DNA from: an uncultured Hyphomicrobiales bacterium
Lineage (GTDB): Bacteria; Pseudomonadota; Alphaproteobacteria; Rhizobiales; TMED25
Assembly (NCBI GenBank): GCA_905181735.1
Contig: CAJIYR010000003.1
Location: forward strand, 118,501-182,500
Reading direction: 5' to 3'
Length of the DNA stretch: 64,000 nt
The position numbers and the translations under genes were made by a program. Below, one piece after another: positions 50,143 to 60,060 of this stretch (positions within the stretch are counted from its first letter, which is position 1; the number at the start of each line of letters is the position of its first letter). The notes beneath the pieces were generated by a model. The model was not told the origin of the DNA and did no database searches. It was given only the letters and a program-made list of their open reading frames with translations.

Positions 50143-51198
50143 ATGAATTTTACAAGTGATAATACCCACATAATAGCAGAACCAATACTAAATGCTATCA
50201 TGAAAGCAAACAAGAGCTCTGTTACGTCTTATGGTGGCGATGAAATTACAAAAAAAGCAAAAGAAAAAATTTGTGATCTATTTGATATTGAGGCTGAAAT
50301 TTTTTTTGTTACTAGTGGTACAGCAGCTAATGCGCTAAGTATATCCAGTATAACCCCGCCATATGGTTCGGTTTTTTGCCATAATGAAAGTCACATTCAT
50401 CTAGAAGAATGTGGAGCACCAGAATTCTTTTCAGGTGGATGTAAGTTAATTCCAATCCGAGGTTTTGCTGGCAAAATATCGTCTGAGAGCTTTCAAGATG
50501 CGATTAACGATCATCCTTCGGATAAATTTGACTTTATCCCATCTTGTTTAAGTATTACACAATCAACTGAATGTGGAACCATTTACAACGAAAAAGAAAT
50601 ATCTGATTTAACCTCAATAGCACATAAAAATAATATAAAAGTCCATATGGATGGAGCAAGATTTGCAAATGCAATTTCAACTCTCAAAATAAATCCATCT
50701 GAAATAACCTGGAAAGCGGGAATAGATATAATGTCTTTTGGGTCAACAAAAAATGGTACTATGTCAGCAGAATCGATAATTGTATTTAACAAAAAAATAT
50801 CAGATGACATGAACCTTCGTATAAAACGTTCGGGTCATCTCTTATCTAAGATGCGTTTTTTATCAATTCAAATGGACTCGTATGTGACCAATAATCTTTG
50901 GATAGATCTTGCCAATAAAGCTAATGAGATGGCTCAATATATGTATAAAAAATTATCAGAAGTCAATAATATCAAGGTACCGTGGAAAGTTCAGTCGAAT
51001 GAAGTATTTGTTATTTTACCAAAAAAAATTGAACGAGAATTATCAAAACGGAATATAAAATATCACAAATGGTCAAAAGTTGCTATTAGCGATATTATTG
51101 ACAAAGATAACGAAGAATTTATAAGATTAGTTATGTCGTTTAATACCAAAGAGAATGAAATTGATGAGCTTATAAAAAATATTAATTCAATTATATGA
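50143..51198 (+). CDS. Low-specificity L-threonine aldolase family protein
   Basis: PLP enzyme splitting threonine or allo-threonine to glycine and acetaldehyde. The 351-residue protein has the family N-terminus NFTSDNTHIIAEPIL, the PLP-contact VTSGTAANALS, the aspartate in VHMDGARFANAI and the Schiff-base lysine in SFGSTKNGTM. Relatives can act on other beta-hydroxy amino acids, so the natural substrate is uncertain. It produces glycine, which complements the serine pathway at the left edge. Confidence 0.9.
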   Translation: MNFTSDNTHIIAEPILNAIMKANKSSVTSYGGDEITKKAKEKICDLFDIEAEIFFVTSGTAANALSISSITPPYGSVFCHNESHIHLEECGAPEFFSGGCKLIPIRGFAGKISSESFQDAINDHPSDKFDFIPSCLSITQSTECGTIYNEKEISDLTSIAHKNNIKVHMDGARFANAISTLKINPSEITWKAGIDIMSFGSTKNGTMSAESIIVFNKKISDDMNLRIKRSGHLLSKMRFLSIQMDSYVTNNLWIDLANKANEMAQYMYKKLSEVNNIKVPWKVQSNEVFVILPKKIERELSKRNIKYHKWSKVAISDIIDKDNEEFIRLVMSFNTKENEIDELIKNINSII

Positions 51199-51236
51199 AA
51201 ATGGCAGGATTTAATTAAGAAATACGAATAATACTT

Positions 51237-52040
51237 TCAGGACTCTTTATCAAATTTTTTTAATATTTCTAACGCCTGATCATGCAAGCTGCTACTTGCC
51301 GATGCAACAATTGATCCACCTCGATTTGGTGAGCTACCATCCCATGTAGTAATAAATCCACCGGCCGCTTCAATTAGAGGGACGATTGCAACAATATCAT
51401 ATGGTTGCAAACTTGATTCAACTATAATATCAAGATACCCAGATGCTAACAATGAATAAAAATAACAATCTCCACCGCTTCTGGTAATCTTCACCTGCTT
51501 ATAAATCTCGTTAAATAATTTCTGATTATTATTGGTTTTAAACATATCGTATGTAGTGTAGCCAAGTCTTGCGTCTGATAGAGACTGACAATTACTAACG
51601 CTAATAGATTTTGTTTCTCCATTTTTAATTACAAAAGCCTCTTTACCGAGTCCAATATAACGCTCATCCAAACAAGGATGATCAACCAAGCCAATCGTTG
51701 CCTTATCATTGTGTTCAAGTCCAATAAGAGTTCCCCATAAAGGGATTCCTGAAACAAAAGACCTTGTCCCATCGATTGGATCGATAAACCAACAATACTC
51801 TGAGTTAGAATCTTTTATCCCCATCTCTTCGCCATAAATACCGTGATCTGGGTGTACATTTTCAATTATCTCTCTAACAACGAACTCAATTTTTTTATCA
51901 ATTTCGGTTACGGGGTCAAAAATTTCACCGATTTCTGCTTTATTTTCTAGAATCAATTCTTTTTTAAAATAAGATTTAGAAACATTACTCGCATTATCTG
52001 CTAGATTCTTTATAAATTCAAAAATATAATCATCCTGCAT
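51237..52040 (-). CDS. hisN: HisN-type histidinol-phosphatase / inositol monophosphatase family
   Basis: A 267-residue IMPase-fold phosphatase with intact metal sites: IYGEEMG, FIDPIDGTRSFVSG and QPYDIVAIVPLIEAAGG. The GTRSF and ITRSGGDCYFYSLLASG regions match the HisN group, which dephosphorylates histidinol phosphate in histidine synthesis; a general inositol phosphatase cannot be excluded. It stands alone between a convergent aldolase gene and tRNA-Val. It serves as an intact comparison for the degenerate relative at 24835-25617. Confidence 0.85.
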   Translation of the reverse strand: MQDDYIFEFIKNLADNASNVSKSYFKKELILENKAEIGEIFDPVTEIDKKIEFVVREIIENVHPDHGIYGEEMGIKDSNSEYCWFIDPIDGTRSFVSGIPLWGTLIGLEHNDKATIGLVDHPCLDERYIGLGKEAFVIKNGETKSISVSNCQSLSDARLGYTTYDMFKTNNNQKLFNEIYKQVKITRSGGDCYFYSLLASGYLDIIVESSLQPYDIVAIVPLIEAAGGFITTWDGSSPNRGGSIVASASSSLHDQALEILKKFDKES

Positions 52041-52191
52041 AAAATAATTCCATATTTTATTGTTGAATTACGTATTTCTTTACATAATTATTATATACTA
52101 TGCAAAATAAGATAATACCTATTTAAAATAGATTTCATAAAAAATAAGTATCCGATAAATCATACTTGCTATCAAATAAAAATTATATATA

Positions 52192-52266
<75 letters not shown>

Positions 52267-52290
52267 ATAGATATTACGTGATTCAATATA

Positions 52291-52465
52291 TTAGTTATGT
52301 TTTTCTGCAGGCACAAGATTTTCTTCAAAATTTTTTGATGCCCAGTGCAAGAAAAATATAAAAGACCATACTTCAAAATTTAAAATACACCTCGGCCTGA
52401 CTTTAAGGAATAATTCACATGGTACATGCAGTTACTGCCATATGACAAGAACTTTTGCACTTTAA
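52291..52465. other. Unexplained composition-shifted segment between tRNA-Val and the FAH gene
   Basis: Part of the 509-base stretch (52041-52549) that otherwise holds only the tRNA. This piece is visibly less AT-rich than typical intergenic DNA here and stays open on both strands: about 47 codons on the minus strand (52431-52291) and about 57 on the plus strand ending at 52465, neither with a convincing start. It contains the short dyad GCAGTAACTGC (52428-52438 region). I could not identify a protein or RNA family. It may be a gene remnant, a small RNA or a leader. Confidence 0.3.
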
Positions 52466-52549
52466 ATTACCGTATTCATAACCATTAATATTACGGAATA
52501 AAATATACTAGATTACAATCAGGAGTAAGTGTTAAAACTTATTGGTAAG

Positions 52550-53434
52550 CTAGGCAATCTTATTGCAAAGAATACCGATTTTTTCAATTTCAACCTCTAC
52601 TCTATCACCGCTCTTTAGATATATAGGAGGGTTTGAACCAATCCCAACGCCAGCAGGTGTACCTGTAGCAATGATATCCGCAATTTCAAATGTCATAGTT
52701 TTAGATATTGTAGAAATAAGATTAGGAATATCGAATATTAAATTTTTAATATACGAACTTTGCCTTGTTTCACCATTTACTCGAGTTTCAATCTTTAACT
52801 TTGTAACATCATCAATTTCATCTGCAGTTACAATAACTGGTCCCATAGGACAATAGGTGTCCGGGCTCTTTCCAATAAACCATTGTTCATGCTGCCTTTG
52901 TATTTGCCTCGCAGACACATCATTAATTACTGTATACCCAAACACTTTACCGTAAGCATCATCCGATTGTATATTTTTACCCCCTGAACCTAATATAAGC
53001 CCTAACTCACCTTCATAATCCGTTGTATTAGTGTAATCATTAGCGAGGATAATATCATGTTCTGTACCAATTACAGATGTTGTAGCTTTTGTAAAAATCA
53101 CCGGAAAAGATGCGACTGCCTGCTTTCCACTTGAATCAAAACCAGAATTATAAAATTCGGCAGCATGATCATGGTAATTCTTGCCAACACACATGATATT
53201 TCTAGTGGGCCTAGGAATAGGTGAAACAATTTTAACTAAATTAGTCTCAATGGATTTTACTTTATCATGATTGATATCGTTTATTTTATCAAGCCCAGAT
53301 TCACCTAACTTGATTATTTCATTCATATCATTAGGCAAGCCGTTTTCTTCTAGAGATATAATCTGGTTATCATCGTTTACAAGTAGTCCTGCTTTATTTT
53401 CATTATTAGTATTTTTATAAGTTATAAGTCTCAT
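52550..53434 (-). CDS. Fumarylacetoacetate hydrolase-family protein
   Basis: A 294-residue FAH-fold hydrolase or decarboxylase. The metal-binding region appears as YEGELGLILG with further conserved stretches MCVGKNYHDHAAEFYNSG, GYTVINDVSARQIQRQH and TGTPAGVGIG. These match the C-terminal catalytic domain preceded by the small N-terminal domain of the YcgM/5-oxopent-3-ene-tricarboxylate type. The substrate is not predictable. It is alone, after the tRNA-Val region, and its upstream 300 bases hold only a candidate promoter for the divergent YeiH gene. Confidence 0.85.
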   Translation of the reverse strand: MRLITYKNTNNENKAGLLVNDDNQIISLEENGLPNDMNEIIKLGESGLDKINDINHDKVKSIETNLVKIVSPIPRPTRNIMCVGKNYHDHAAEFYNSGFDSSGKQAVASFPVIFTKATTSVIGTEHDIILANDYTNTTDYEGELGLILGSGGKNIQSDDAYGKVFGYTVINDVSARQIQRQHEQWFIGKSPDTYCPMGPVIVTADEIDDVTKLKIETRVNGETRQSSYIKNLIFDIPNLISTISKTMTFEIADIIATGTPAGVGIGSNPPIYLKSGDRVEVEIEKIGILCNKIA

Positions 53435-53587
53435 TTTTTCCTAGCTATTAATTATTTGATATTTACAATAAAAAAATTTGAATATCCATAGCATATAAAA
53501 ATATGTATTGCACCCAGAAAAAATAGTAATACTTATTACCAAATAAAATCTAATTAAACGAACGTATTAATTACAATTTAAAGTTAA

Positions 53588-53616
53588 TTGACAATTATAT
53601 GTTCAAAAAATACAAA
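53588..53616 (+). promoter_or_regulatory. Candidate promoter for the YeiH-like gene
   Basis: The 300-base gap 53435-53734 is very AT-rich and contains no ORF. It includes an exact TTGACA (53588-53593), a 17-base spacer and TACAAA (53611-53616), then TATACT-like sequence nearby. It points toward the gene at 53735. Such matches arise by chance in this DNA, so this is a weak candidate. Confidence 0.33.
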
Positions 53617-53734
53617 CTTCTAATTTTGTTATACTATATTTTAAATGAATGATTATAATAATGTATTATCTATTAGGTAAAAAACTACCATTAAACTGAA
53701 ATATTGCTAGAAAGATTTTAACAAGAGAAGTTGA

Positions 53735-54784
53735 ATGCAAATTAATATTATAAAAAATAATATATATGGAATTATAACAGTTACTTCTCTAGTTGCCATT
53801 TCTGTTACAATTAGTAAAATCCTATTAAATCATGAATTGTTCATCTCAGCATCATTTATTTGCATTCTTTTAGGCCTTATAATTGGAAACCTGCTGAAAA
53901 CAAATGACCAAATAGAGTGGGTTATAAATCTCTCATTGAAGAGAATATTGCGTATTGGCATAGCCTTGCTTGGTATTAGTTTAAGTTTCTCGGAATTATT
54001 TGGCTATGGGACAACATCTTTTTTCCTTGTCTTCATTAATATTATTATAGCGTTTTTATCTGTATATATTTTGTGTAGATTTTTCAAAATACCAAAAGAT
54101 CTTGGGTATTTAATTGCAATAGGAACAAGTATATGCGGTGTTACAGCAGTAATCGCAGCATCGTCGATTATAAAACCAAGAAAAAATGAAACTAGTTATG
54201 CGATAGGTATTGTAACTATTTTTGGTATGATTGCTGTATTTACCTACCCTTATCTAGCAAATTTTTTATTTAATAACGATGCTAAATTAGCAGGTATTTT
54301 TTTAGGATCATCTATCCATGATACCGCCCAAGTAAGTGCAGCTGGTTTAATTTATTCAGAAATGTATAATAGTGAAATTGCTATGAATTCAGCTATGACA
54401 ACAAAGCTACTAAGAAATTCATTTCTAATATTTTTGATACCTTTATTAGCCTATTTCTATAATAATCAAAATAATATTAATGTAAAAAATTCAATAAAAA
54501 CTTTTTTTCCATATTTTGTTATTGGGTTCTTAGGAATGTCTATTTTAAGAACTTTTGGTGACCTACTAATACTGAATAAAGATTTAATCCATTATTGGGA
54601 ATATCTCATTTATTCAATAAAAACCATTTCTAAATATTGCATTCTTTTTGCAATGGTCTCACTTGGATTGCAAACGAATCTCAGAAAAGTATCAAAACTT
54701 GGATTCGCTCCTTTATTCGCCGGATCTATCGCAGCTATTATAATTGGAATAAGCAGTATTTTATATTTAAAATTATTTGTATAA
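53735..54784 (+). CDS. YeiH/PSE-family putative sulfate exporter
   Basis: A 349-residue membrane protein with about ten helices, of the UPF0324/YeiH family sometimes labelled putative sulfate exporter. The family pattern shows in GLIIGNLLK, RIGIALLGISLSFSEL, IGTSICGVTAVIAASSII and GSSIHDTAQVSAAG. The transported substrate has not been firmly established in the family. It has no related genes nearby. Its end lies 30 bases from the end of the convergent ugd. Confidence 0.85.
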   Translation: MQINIIKNNIYGIITVTSLVAISVTISKILLNHELFISASFICILLGLIIGNLLKTNDQIEWVINLSLKRILRIGIALLGISLSFSELFGYGTTSFFLVFINIIIAFLSVYILCRFFKIPKDLGYLIAIGTSICGVTAVIAASSIIKPRKNETSYAIGIVTIFGMIAVFTYPYLANFLFNNDAKLAGIFLGSSIHDTAQVSAAGLIYSEMYNSEIAMNSAMTTKLLRNSFLIFLIPLLAYFYNNQNNINVKNSIKTFFPYFVIGFLGMSILRTFGDLLILNKDLIHYWEYLIYSIKTISKYCILFAMVSLGLQTNLRKVSKLGFAPLFAGSIAAIIIGISSILYLKLFV

Positions 54785-54814
54785 ACTTACAAAATTACTA
54801 ATGATCGTTTTGTG

Positions 54815-56113
54815 CTAGTAGCCCAAACAATAGTACTCGAACCCTAATTTATTCATCTCTTCAGGGTCAAATATATTTCGGTAATCAAATATTTTTCTAC
54901 CTCTCATTTTACTCTTTAGGCCACTAAGGGAGATATTTCTAAATTCATCCCACTCAGTCAATATTACAATAGCGTCAGCACCAGATAGAGCTTCACCCAA
55001 TGTTTTGCATGTCTTTACATCTGGCATTATCTTACGATAATTCTCTATCGCCCTTGGATCATAAACTTTAATATTAACTCCACTATCAATCAGGTTTGAT
55101 ATTATCGATAAGCTCGGAGATTCTCTTACATCATCGGTGCCTGCTTTAAAACTAACACCAAGAATACTAACCACATCACCATCATTACCAATCTTTATTT
55201 TTTTAATAATTCTATTTGATAGCAACTTCTTCCTGCGATCATTTGAAGCCATAACCCCTTCAATAATTCTTAATTCAGATCCATGTTCATGTGCTATATT
55301 AATTAGAGCAGAGATATCTTTTGGGAAGCAAGATCCTCCATACCCTGGGCCAGGGTTTAAAAAACTATTTCCAATTCTCTTGTCATAACCAATGGCTTTT
55401 GAAACCTCTTTTACATTCGCATTCGTTGCCTCGCAAAGATCGGAGATCTCGTTAATAAAACTAACCTTCATAGCTAAAAAAGAATTTGCTGCATATTTTG
55501 CCATTTCTGCAGATCGTCTTCTCATTGTTATGTAGGGTATATTATTTGTAATCAATGATGCGTAAATATCTTTCATGATTTTATCAGAATTTCCATTCTC
55601 ACATCCTACCAAAATTCTATCAGGTGCCATAAAATCACTTACAGCAGAACCCTCACGCAAAAATTCTGGATTGGACACTACATCAAATTTTTCTTTTGCT
55701 ACGCTTTCAAGAAGCTTGTTCTCAATTGCATCACCAGTACCAATAGGAACCGTAGACTTAACAATTATAAGCGTGTAGCCTTTAAGTTGAGTTCTAATAT
55801 CTTCCACAGCGCTGTAAATGTATTGTAAATCAGCTTTACCGTCTGATTGCATTGGAGTCCCAACAGCCAAAAATATTGCGTCTGCCTCAGCTATATATAA
55901 ATTTAAATCTTTTGAAAATGACAGTCTATTACAATCTACATTTTTTATAATTAGATCTTCCAAAGAAGGTTCATAGAATGGAACTCGCCCTTCTAATAAT
56001 AAATCTATTTTCGCTGCATTAGTATCGACGCACACAACATCTAGGCCACACTCAGCGAAACAAGTTGCTGAAACCAAACCTACATAACCACAGCCTATTA
56101 CACATATTTTCAT
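54815..56113 (-). CDS. ugd: UDP-glucose 6-dehydrogenase
   Basis: Oxidises UDP-glucose to UDP-glucuronate with two NAD. The 432-residue protein has the N-terminal Rossmann motif GCGYVGLVSATCFAECG, the family SNPEFLREGSAV, and the catalytic Cys in GPGYGGSCFPKDISAL. It is divergent from galU, whose product UDP-glucose is its substrate; the 163-base intergenic region could co-regulate both. UDP-glucuronate feeds surface polysaccharides. Confidence 0.95.
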   Translation of the reverse strand: MKICVIGCGYVGLVSATCFAECGLDVVCVDTNAAKIDLLLEGRVPFYEPSLEDLIIKNVDCNRLSFSKDLNLYIAEADAIFLAVGTPMQSDGKADLQYIYSAVEDIRTQLKGYTLIIVKSTVPIGTGDAIENKLLESVAKEKFDVVSNPEFLREGSAVSDFMAPDRILVGCENGNSDKIMKDIYASLITNNIPYITMRRRSAEMAKYAANSFLAMKVSFINEISDLCEATNANVKEVSKAIGYDKRIGNSFLNPGPGYGGSCFPKDISALINIAHEHGSELRIIEGVMASNDRRKKLLSNRIIKKIKIGNDGDVVSILGVSFKAGTDDVRESPSLSIISNLIDSGVNIKVYDPRAIENYRKIMPDVKTCKTLGEALSGADAIVILTEWDEFRNISLSGLKSKMRGRKIFDYRNIFDPEEMNKLGFEYYCLGY

Positions 56114-56276
56114 ATAATATTTTCCCAGATACTATCTTCGATATTAATATGATTTAATTCAATAAAAATTTACTTTTAGTAAAAATAATATAATACCAAT
56201 ATATAAAATAAATAATATATTCAAATTTAAATCGATAGGAATAGCAAAATACATACAAATAACTTAGAGTACGCAA

Positions 56277-57158
56277 ATGAATAAAATATTAAAAGCTGTT
56301 TTACCTATCGCAGGACTTGGAACAAGAATGCTTCCGGCTACAAAGAATTTACCTAAGGAACTATTGCCTGTATTCGACAAACCTATGATCGAATACGCCA
56401 TTAAAGAGGCTTCTGAAGCAGGTATTGAAGATTTTGTATTTATTACAGGGAAAGATAAAGAAGTGCTTCAAGATTATCTTAATAAAAAATATCTATCTGA
56501 TTACACTTTTGGTTTAGAGAATAGACCAACAAAAACAAAAATATTAAAAAAAAATGATTTAAAGCCTTATAATATAACATTTGTAAGGCAAGAAGAACCC
56601 TTAGGACTAGGTCATGCGCTTTTATGTGCCAAGAATATTATTGGCAGCGAACCCTTCTGTTTAATACTCCCCGACATGTTACCTAAAGGTGATCCAGGAT
56701 GTTTAAGTCAAATGTTGGAAGCTTACAATACCAATAAAGGTAACGTAATTGGTCTAGAGAAAATACCTATGGAAGATACTTACAAATATGGTATTGTAAA
56801 AATATCAAATAAGAAAAATAATGTTTGTAAAATAGATAATATGATTGAAAAGCCAAGACCTGAAAATGCTCCCTCAGATTTAATGATTATGGGAAGATAC
56901 ATATTACAACCAGAAATATTTGATATTTTAGAGCACCAAAACCCAGGTCATAATAATGAAATACAACTAACGGATGCCCTTATTACACTAACAAAAACAC
57001 AGAAATTTACTGGCATGATATTTGATGGAAAAACTTATGATTGTGGAGACAAATTAGGATATTTAATAGCAAATATAAAATATAGCCTTGATGGCGAGAC
57101 AAATAATCCTGATATTAGGAACACTCTATTAAATTTAATGCAAACATTAGAAGGTTAA
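56277..57158 (+). CDS. galU: UTP-glucose-1-phosphate uridylyltransferase
   Basis: Makes UDP-glucose from UTP and glucose-1-phosphate. The 293-residue protein has the nucleotide-binding AVLPIAGLGTRMLPATKNLPKE (two motifs around residues 8-29), FVRQEEPLGLGHALLCA, and the catalytic-domain MIEKPRPENAPS. It stands divergent to ugd and only about four to seventy-six bases before kdsD depending on the kdsD start, so galU-kdsD form an envelope-precursor operon. Confidence 0.96.
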   Translation: MNKILKAVLPIAGLGTRMLPATKNLPKELLPVFDKPMIEYAIKEASEAGIEDFVFITGKDKEVLQDYLNKKYLSDYTFGLENRPTKTKILKKNDLKPYNITFVRQEEPLGLGHALLCAKNIIGSEPFCLILPDMLPKGDPGCLSQMLEAYNTNKGNVIGLEKIPMEDTYKYGIVKISNKKNNVCKIDNMIEKPRPENAPSDLMIMGRYILQPEIFDILEHQNPGHNNEIQLTDALITLTKTQKFTGMIFDGKTYDCGDKLGYLIANIKYSLDGETNNPDIRNTLLNLMQTLEG

Positions 57159-57234
57159 TAATATTATTAATAAAATTAAAATTATTGAACAAGCGAAGTC
57201 TATAATTAACACTGAAATTGAAGGTGTTAATCTA

Positions 57235-58140
57235 ATGATTAATGGATTAAACGGTAGTCTTTCAGATTCTCTCTTCGAAGCAATAAACATTATGAAGGAA
57301 TCTCATGGTCATGTGATAGTTTCTGGAATAGGTAAGAGCGGACATATTGGTAATAAAATTTCTGCAACATTGTCATCAACAGGAACTCCATCATTCTTTA
57401 TTCATGCAACCGAAGCTAATCATGGTGATCTCGGTATGATTACAAAAAATGATTGTCTGTTAATACTATCTCATTCCGGAGAAACGTCAGAATTAAAAAA
57501 TATTATAAATTATGCAAAAAAGAATTCCTTGCCCCTAATATCAATAACCGGAAATAAGAATAGTATGTTAAGCTTAGCTTCTAATGTTGCAATTATCCTT
57601 CCAACCGCAAAAGAAGCTTGTCCTAAATCATTGGCACCAACAACCTCAACCACAATGCAATTGGTTATTGGGGATACAATAGCGATGATATTGATGGGGT
57701 TGAATTCTTTCTCGGAGAGTGATTTTAAAAAATTTCATCCTGGGGGTCGTATCGGCGCATCACTGCTAAATATTGGTGAAGTTATGCACACAGAAAAAAA
57801 TCTACCAATTATTTCACTTGGCAAATCCATGGGTGAAGCAATTGTAATTATGAACGAAAAAAGATTTGGGTGCATAGGAATAATCAACGAAACTTCAGGC
57901 CAACTCATTGGCATTATAACCGATGGAGATTTACGCAGATCTATGGGGGGCAACCTACTTGATACAACTGTTGAAAAAATTATGACCGAAAATCCAATTA
58001 CAATACTAGAAAAAGATTCAATCAAAAATGCAATCAATCTATTGAATGAAGAAAAAATAACTTGCCTATTTGTGACTAAAGATAAAAAACCAATAGGTAT
58101 TGTGCATTTACATGACCTTATAAAGATTACATCTCTATAG
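57235..58140 (+). CDS. kdsD: Arabinose-5-phosphate isomerase KdsD, N-terminus uncertain
   Basis: Converts ribulose-5-phosphate to arabinose-5-phosphate for Kdo synthesis. It has an N-terminal SIS domain (SGIGKSGHIGNKISATLSSTGTPS, EANHGDLGMI, SHSGETSELK) and two C-terminal CBS domains (about 200-300). The ATG at 57235 has a GAAGGTG ribosome-binding site. But the frame stays open upstream to a TAG at about 57148, and the translated AKSIINTEIEGVNLM resembles the first helix of KdsD homologues. A start near ATT 57163, eight bases after AGAAGG and four bases past the galU stop, would restore it. No ATG, GTG or TTG is in that interval. Either an ATT start or a shortened protein is possible. Confidence 0.9.
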   Translation: MINGLNGSLSDSLFEAINIMKESHGHVIVSGIGKSGHIGNKISATLSSTGTPSFFIHATEANHGDLGMITKNDCLLILSHSGETSELKNIINYAKKNSLPLISITGNKNSMLSLASNVAIILPTAKEACPKSLAPTTSTTMQLVIGDTIAMILMGLNSFSESDFKKFHPGGRIGASLLNIGEVMHTEKNLPIISLGKSMGEAIVIMNEKRFGCIGIINETSGQLIGIITDGDLRRSMGGNLLDTTVEKIMTENPITILEKDSIKNAINLLNEEKITCLFVTKDKKPIGIVHLHDLIKITSL

Positions 58141-58145
58141 AAGAC

Positions 58146-59168
58146 CTAAATCCAACCCTTTAATTCATTCAACGTTATGCCTTTAAGCATTGAGATAGCA
58201 ATATCACTATCATTCATGCAAGGTATTAATGTAAAATTCTTACCTCCATGTTCGTAAAATTTTTCTTTTATTCCTATATCTATCTCTTCAAGTGTTTCAA
58301 CGCAGTCTGATATGAAAGCAGGGGAGATCATAGCGAGATTCTTAACTCCAGATTTTGCTAGATCAACCACCGTATCTTCTGTATAAGGCTGTAACCATTC
58401 TTCTGGACCAAACCTAGATTGAAAAGTAAGCATAATCTTTTTATCAAACCATGCAATCTTTTCTCTTAAAAGTCTTGTTGTTTTATAACAATGACAGTGA
58501 TATGGATCTCCTAGTGTTAAATATCTTTTCGGAAGACCGTGATATGATGTCAATAAAATATCCGGAGACCATTTTAAATCATCTATATTTTTCTGAATTG
58601 ATTCTGCTAGCGCATTTATATATAGAGGATTATCAAAATAAGGCGGTACGGTTCTTATAGATGGCTGCCACCTCATCTTCTTCATAACACTAAATACTTC
58701 ATCTTGTACAGAAGCTGTTGTGGCTGCAGAATACTGAGGGTATAATGGAAATATCAACACTCTATCAATACCAGAATTCTTAAATTGATTGAGTTTTTCA
58801 TAAATTGATGGCTTGCCATATCTCATTGCCCAATCAATAGAAATTTGATGTTTTTTAAACTTTGCTTTTAGAAGATTAGATTGTGATCTTGTATATGTCT
58901 TTAAAGGCGATTCATTATCTTTTTTGTTCCATATTGCCTTATAAGCCCTAGCACTTTTACTAGGCCTAAAACTTAAAATAATAAAATTTAAAATAAACCA
59001 CCATAGATATCTATTTGTATCCACAACCCTTCTATCAGACAAGAATTCCTTTAGATATCTCCTAACCGACCAATAGTCAGTAGCTTCAGGGGTACCAAGA
59101 TTAATTATCAAGACCCCAATTTTTCCGTAATTAATAGAGGGGTGATTATCAGGAGTATGGTCGTTCAT
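58146..59168 (-). CDS. hemH: Ferrochelatase
   Basis: Inserts iron into protoporphyrin IX in the last step of haem synthesis. The 340-residue protein begins with the conserved GVLIINLGTPEAT, contains the catalytic His in LLTSYHGLPKRYL, and the acidic ETLEEIDIG segment with Glu needed for proton abstraction. CHCYKT may form part of a metal site. It lies five bases from the convergent kdsD and upstream of nothing related; ccdA follows in the same direction. Confidence 0.95.
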   Translation of the reverse strand: MNDHTPDNHPSINYGKIGVLIINLGTPEATDYWSVRRYLKEFLSDRRVVDTNRYLWWFILNFIILSFRPSKSARAYKAIWNKKDNESPLKTYTRSQSNLLKAKFKKHQISIDWAMRYGKPSIYEKLNQFKNSGIDRVLIFPLYPQYSAATTASVQDEVFSVMKKMRWQPSIRTVPPYFDNPLYINALAESIQKNIDDLKWSPDILLTSYHGLPKRYLTLGDPYHCHCYKTTRLLREKIAWFDKKIMLTFQSRFGPEEWLQPYTEDTVVDLAKSGVKNLAMISPAFISDCVETLEEIDIGIKEKFYEHGGKNFTLIPCMNDSDIAISMLKGITLNELKGWI

Positions 59169-59211
59169 TTTTCTAAATCCAATTAAATTATAATATGTTG
59201 TCTAACTAATA

Positions 59212-59964
59212 TTATATCCCAAATATTGATAAAAAGGTTAAGTTTTCAACTAAAAAATATGCACTTTGTTCAACCCATCCAAAAATAAACCCAATACCAG
59301 TTAAAGCTAATATTAAGCCCATCATCCTTTCTACAAGATGTATGTAGCGTTTATATTTTTTAATTTTCTTAATCAGTTTATTAATCGCTAAACTGCTTAG
59401 AATAAATGGAATACCTAACCCAAGTGAGTATACAGACAATAACAATGCTCCTTCGTATAGACTTTCCTTAACCGATGCTAAAGTTAAAACGCTTGCTAAG
59501 ACAGGGCCAATACAAGGCGTCCAACCAAATCCAAAGACAAGTCCCATTAAGAATGAACTAGAAAAACCAGTTATTTTAAAATTTTTCTGATATGAGAAGT
59601 TTCTATTGAGAAATGAGAGGTTGAATAACCCCATAAAATGAAACCCAAACAACAATATTATAAAACCTGCTATTTGACTGAACCCAAATCCTACATTTAA
59701 AAACTCAAATCTTACATTAAACAAAGGTCTGATGGCTGACGCAGATGCTCCCATAACTATAAATACCAGAGAAAATCCAAGAACAAAAAATATTGATCTA
59801 AATATAAGAGTTTTATTATATATTTTTTTATCTTCATTCAACAATAGCTCACTCAAACTTATACCTGTGAGGTAGCAAAGATATGGAGGGACCAAAGGTA
59901 AGACACATGGTGACAAGAAACTTAATATTCCAGCAGCAAATACAATACTATAAGTAATGTCCAT
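59212..59964 (-). CDS. ccdA: Cytochrome c biogenesis protein CcdA (DsbD-like membrane thiol transporter)
   Basis: A 250-residue inner-membrane protein with six helices. The redox-active cysteines are in FLSPCVLPLVPPYLC and GFGWTPCIGPVLAS. It passes reducing equivalents from cytosolic thioredoxin to periplasmic partners for cytochrome c maturation. It is next to hemH, consistent with haem and cytochrome assembly, and shares with it the minus strand. The region upstream of its ATG is the divergent TPP riboswitch region. Confidence 0.9.
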   Translation of the reverse strand: MDITYSIVFAAGILSFLSPCVLPLVPPYLCYLTGISLSELLLNEDKKIYNKTLIFRSIFFVLGFSLVFIVMGASASAIRPLFNVRFEFLNVGFGFSQIAGFIILLFGFHFMGLFNLSFLNRNFSYQKNFKITGFSSSFLMGLVFGFGWTPCIGPVLASVLTLASVKESLYEGALLLSVYSLGLGIPFILSSLAINKLIKKIKKYKRYIHLVERMMGLILALTGIGFIFGWVEQSAYFLVENLTFLSIFGI

Positions 59965-60060
59965 AATTAAAGCCTTTAAAAAAATATTATATTTATTATA
60001 TAGTGATTATAAATAATTTATATTGAATTATATACAATATAAGTATATTTTTTTAAGAAG

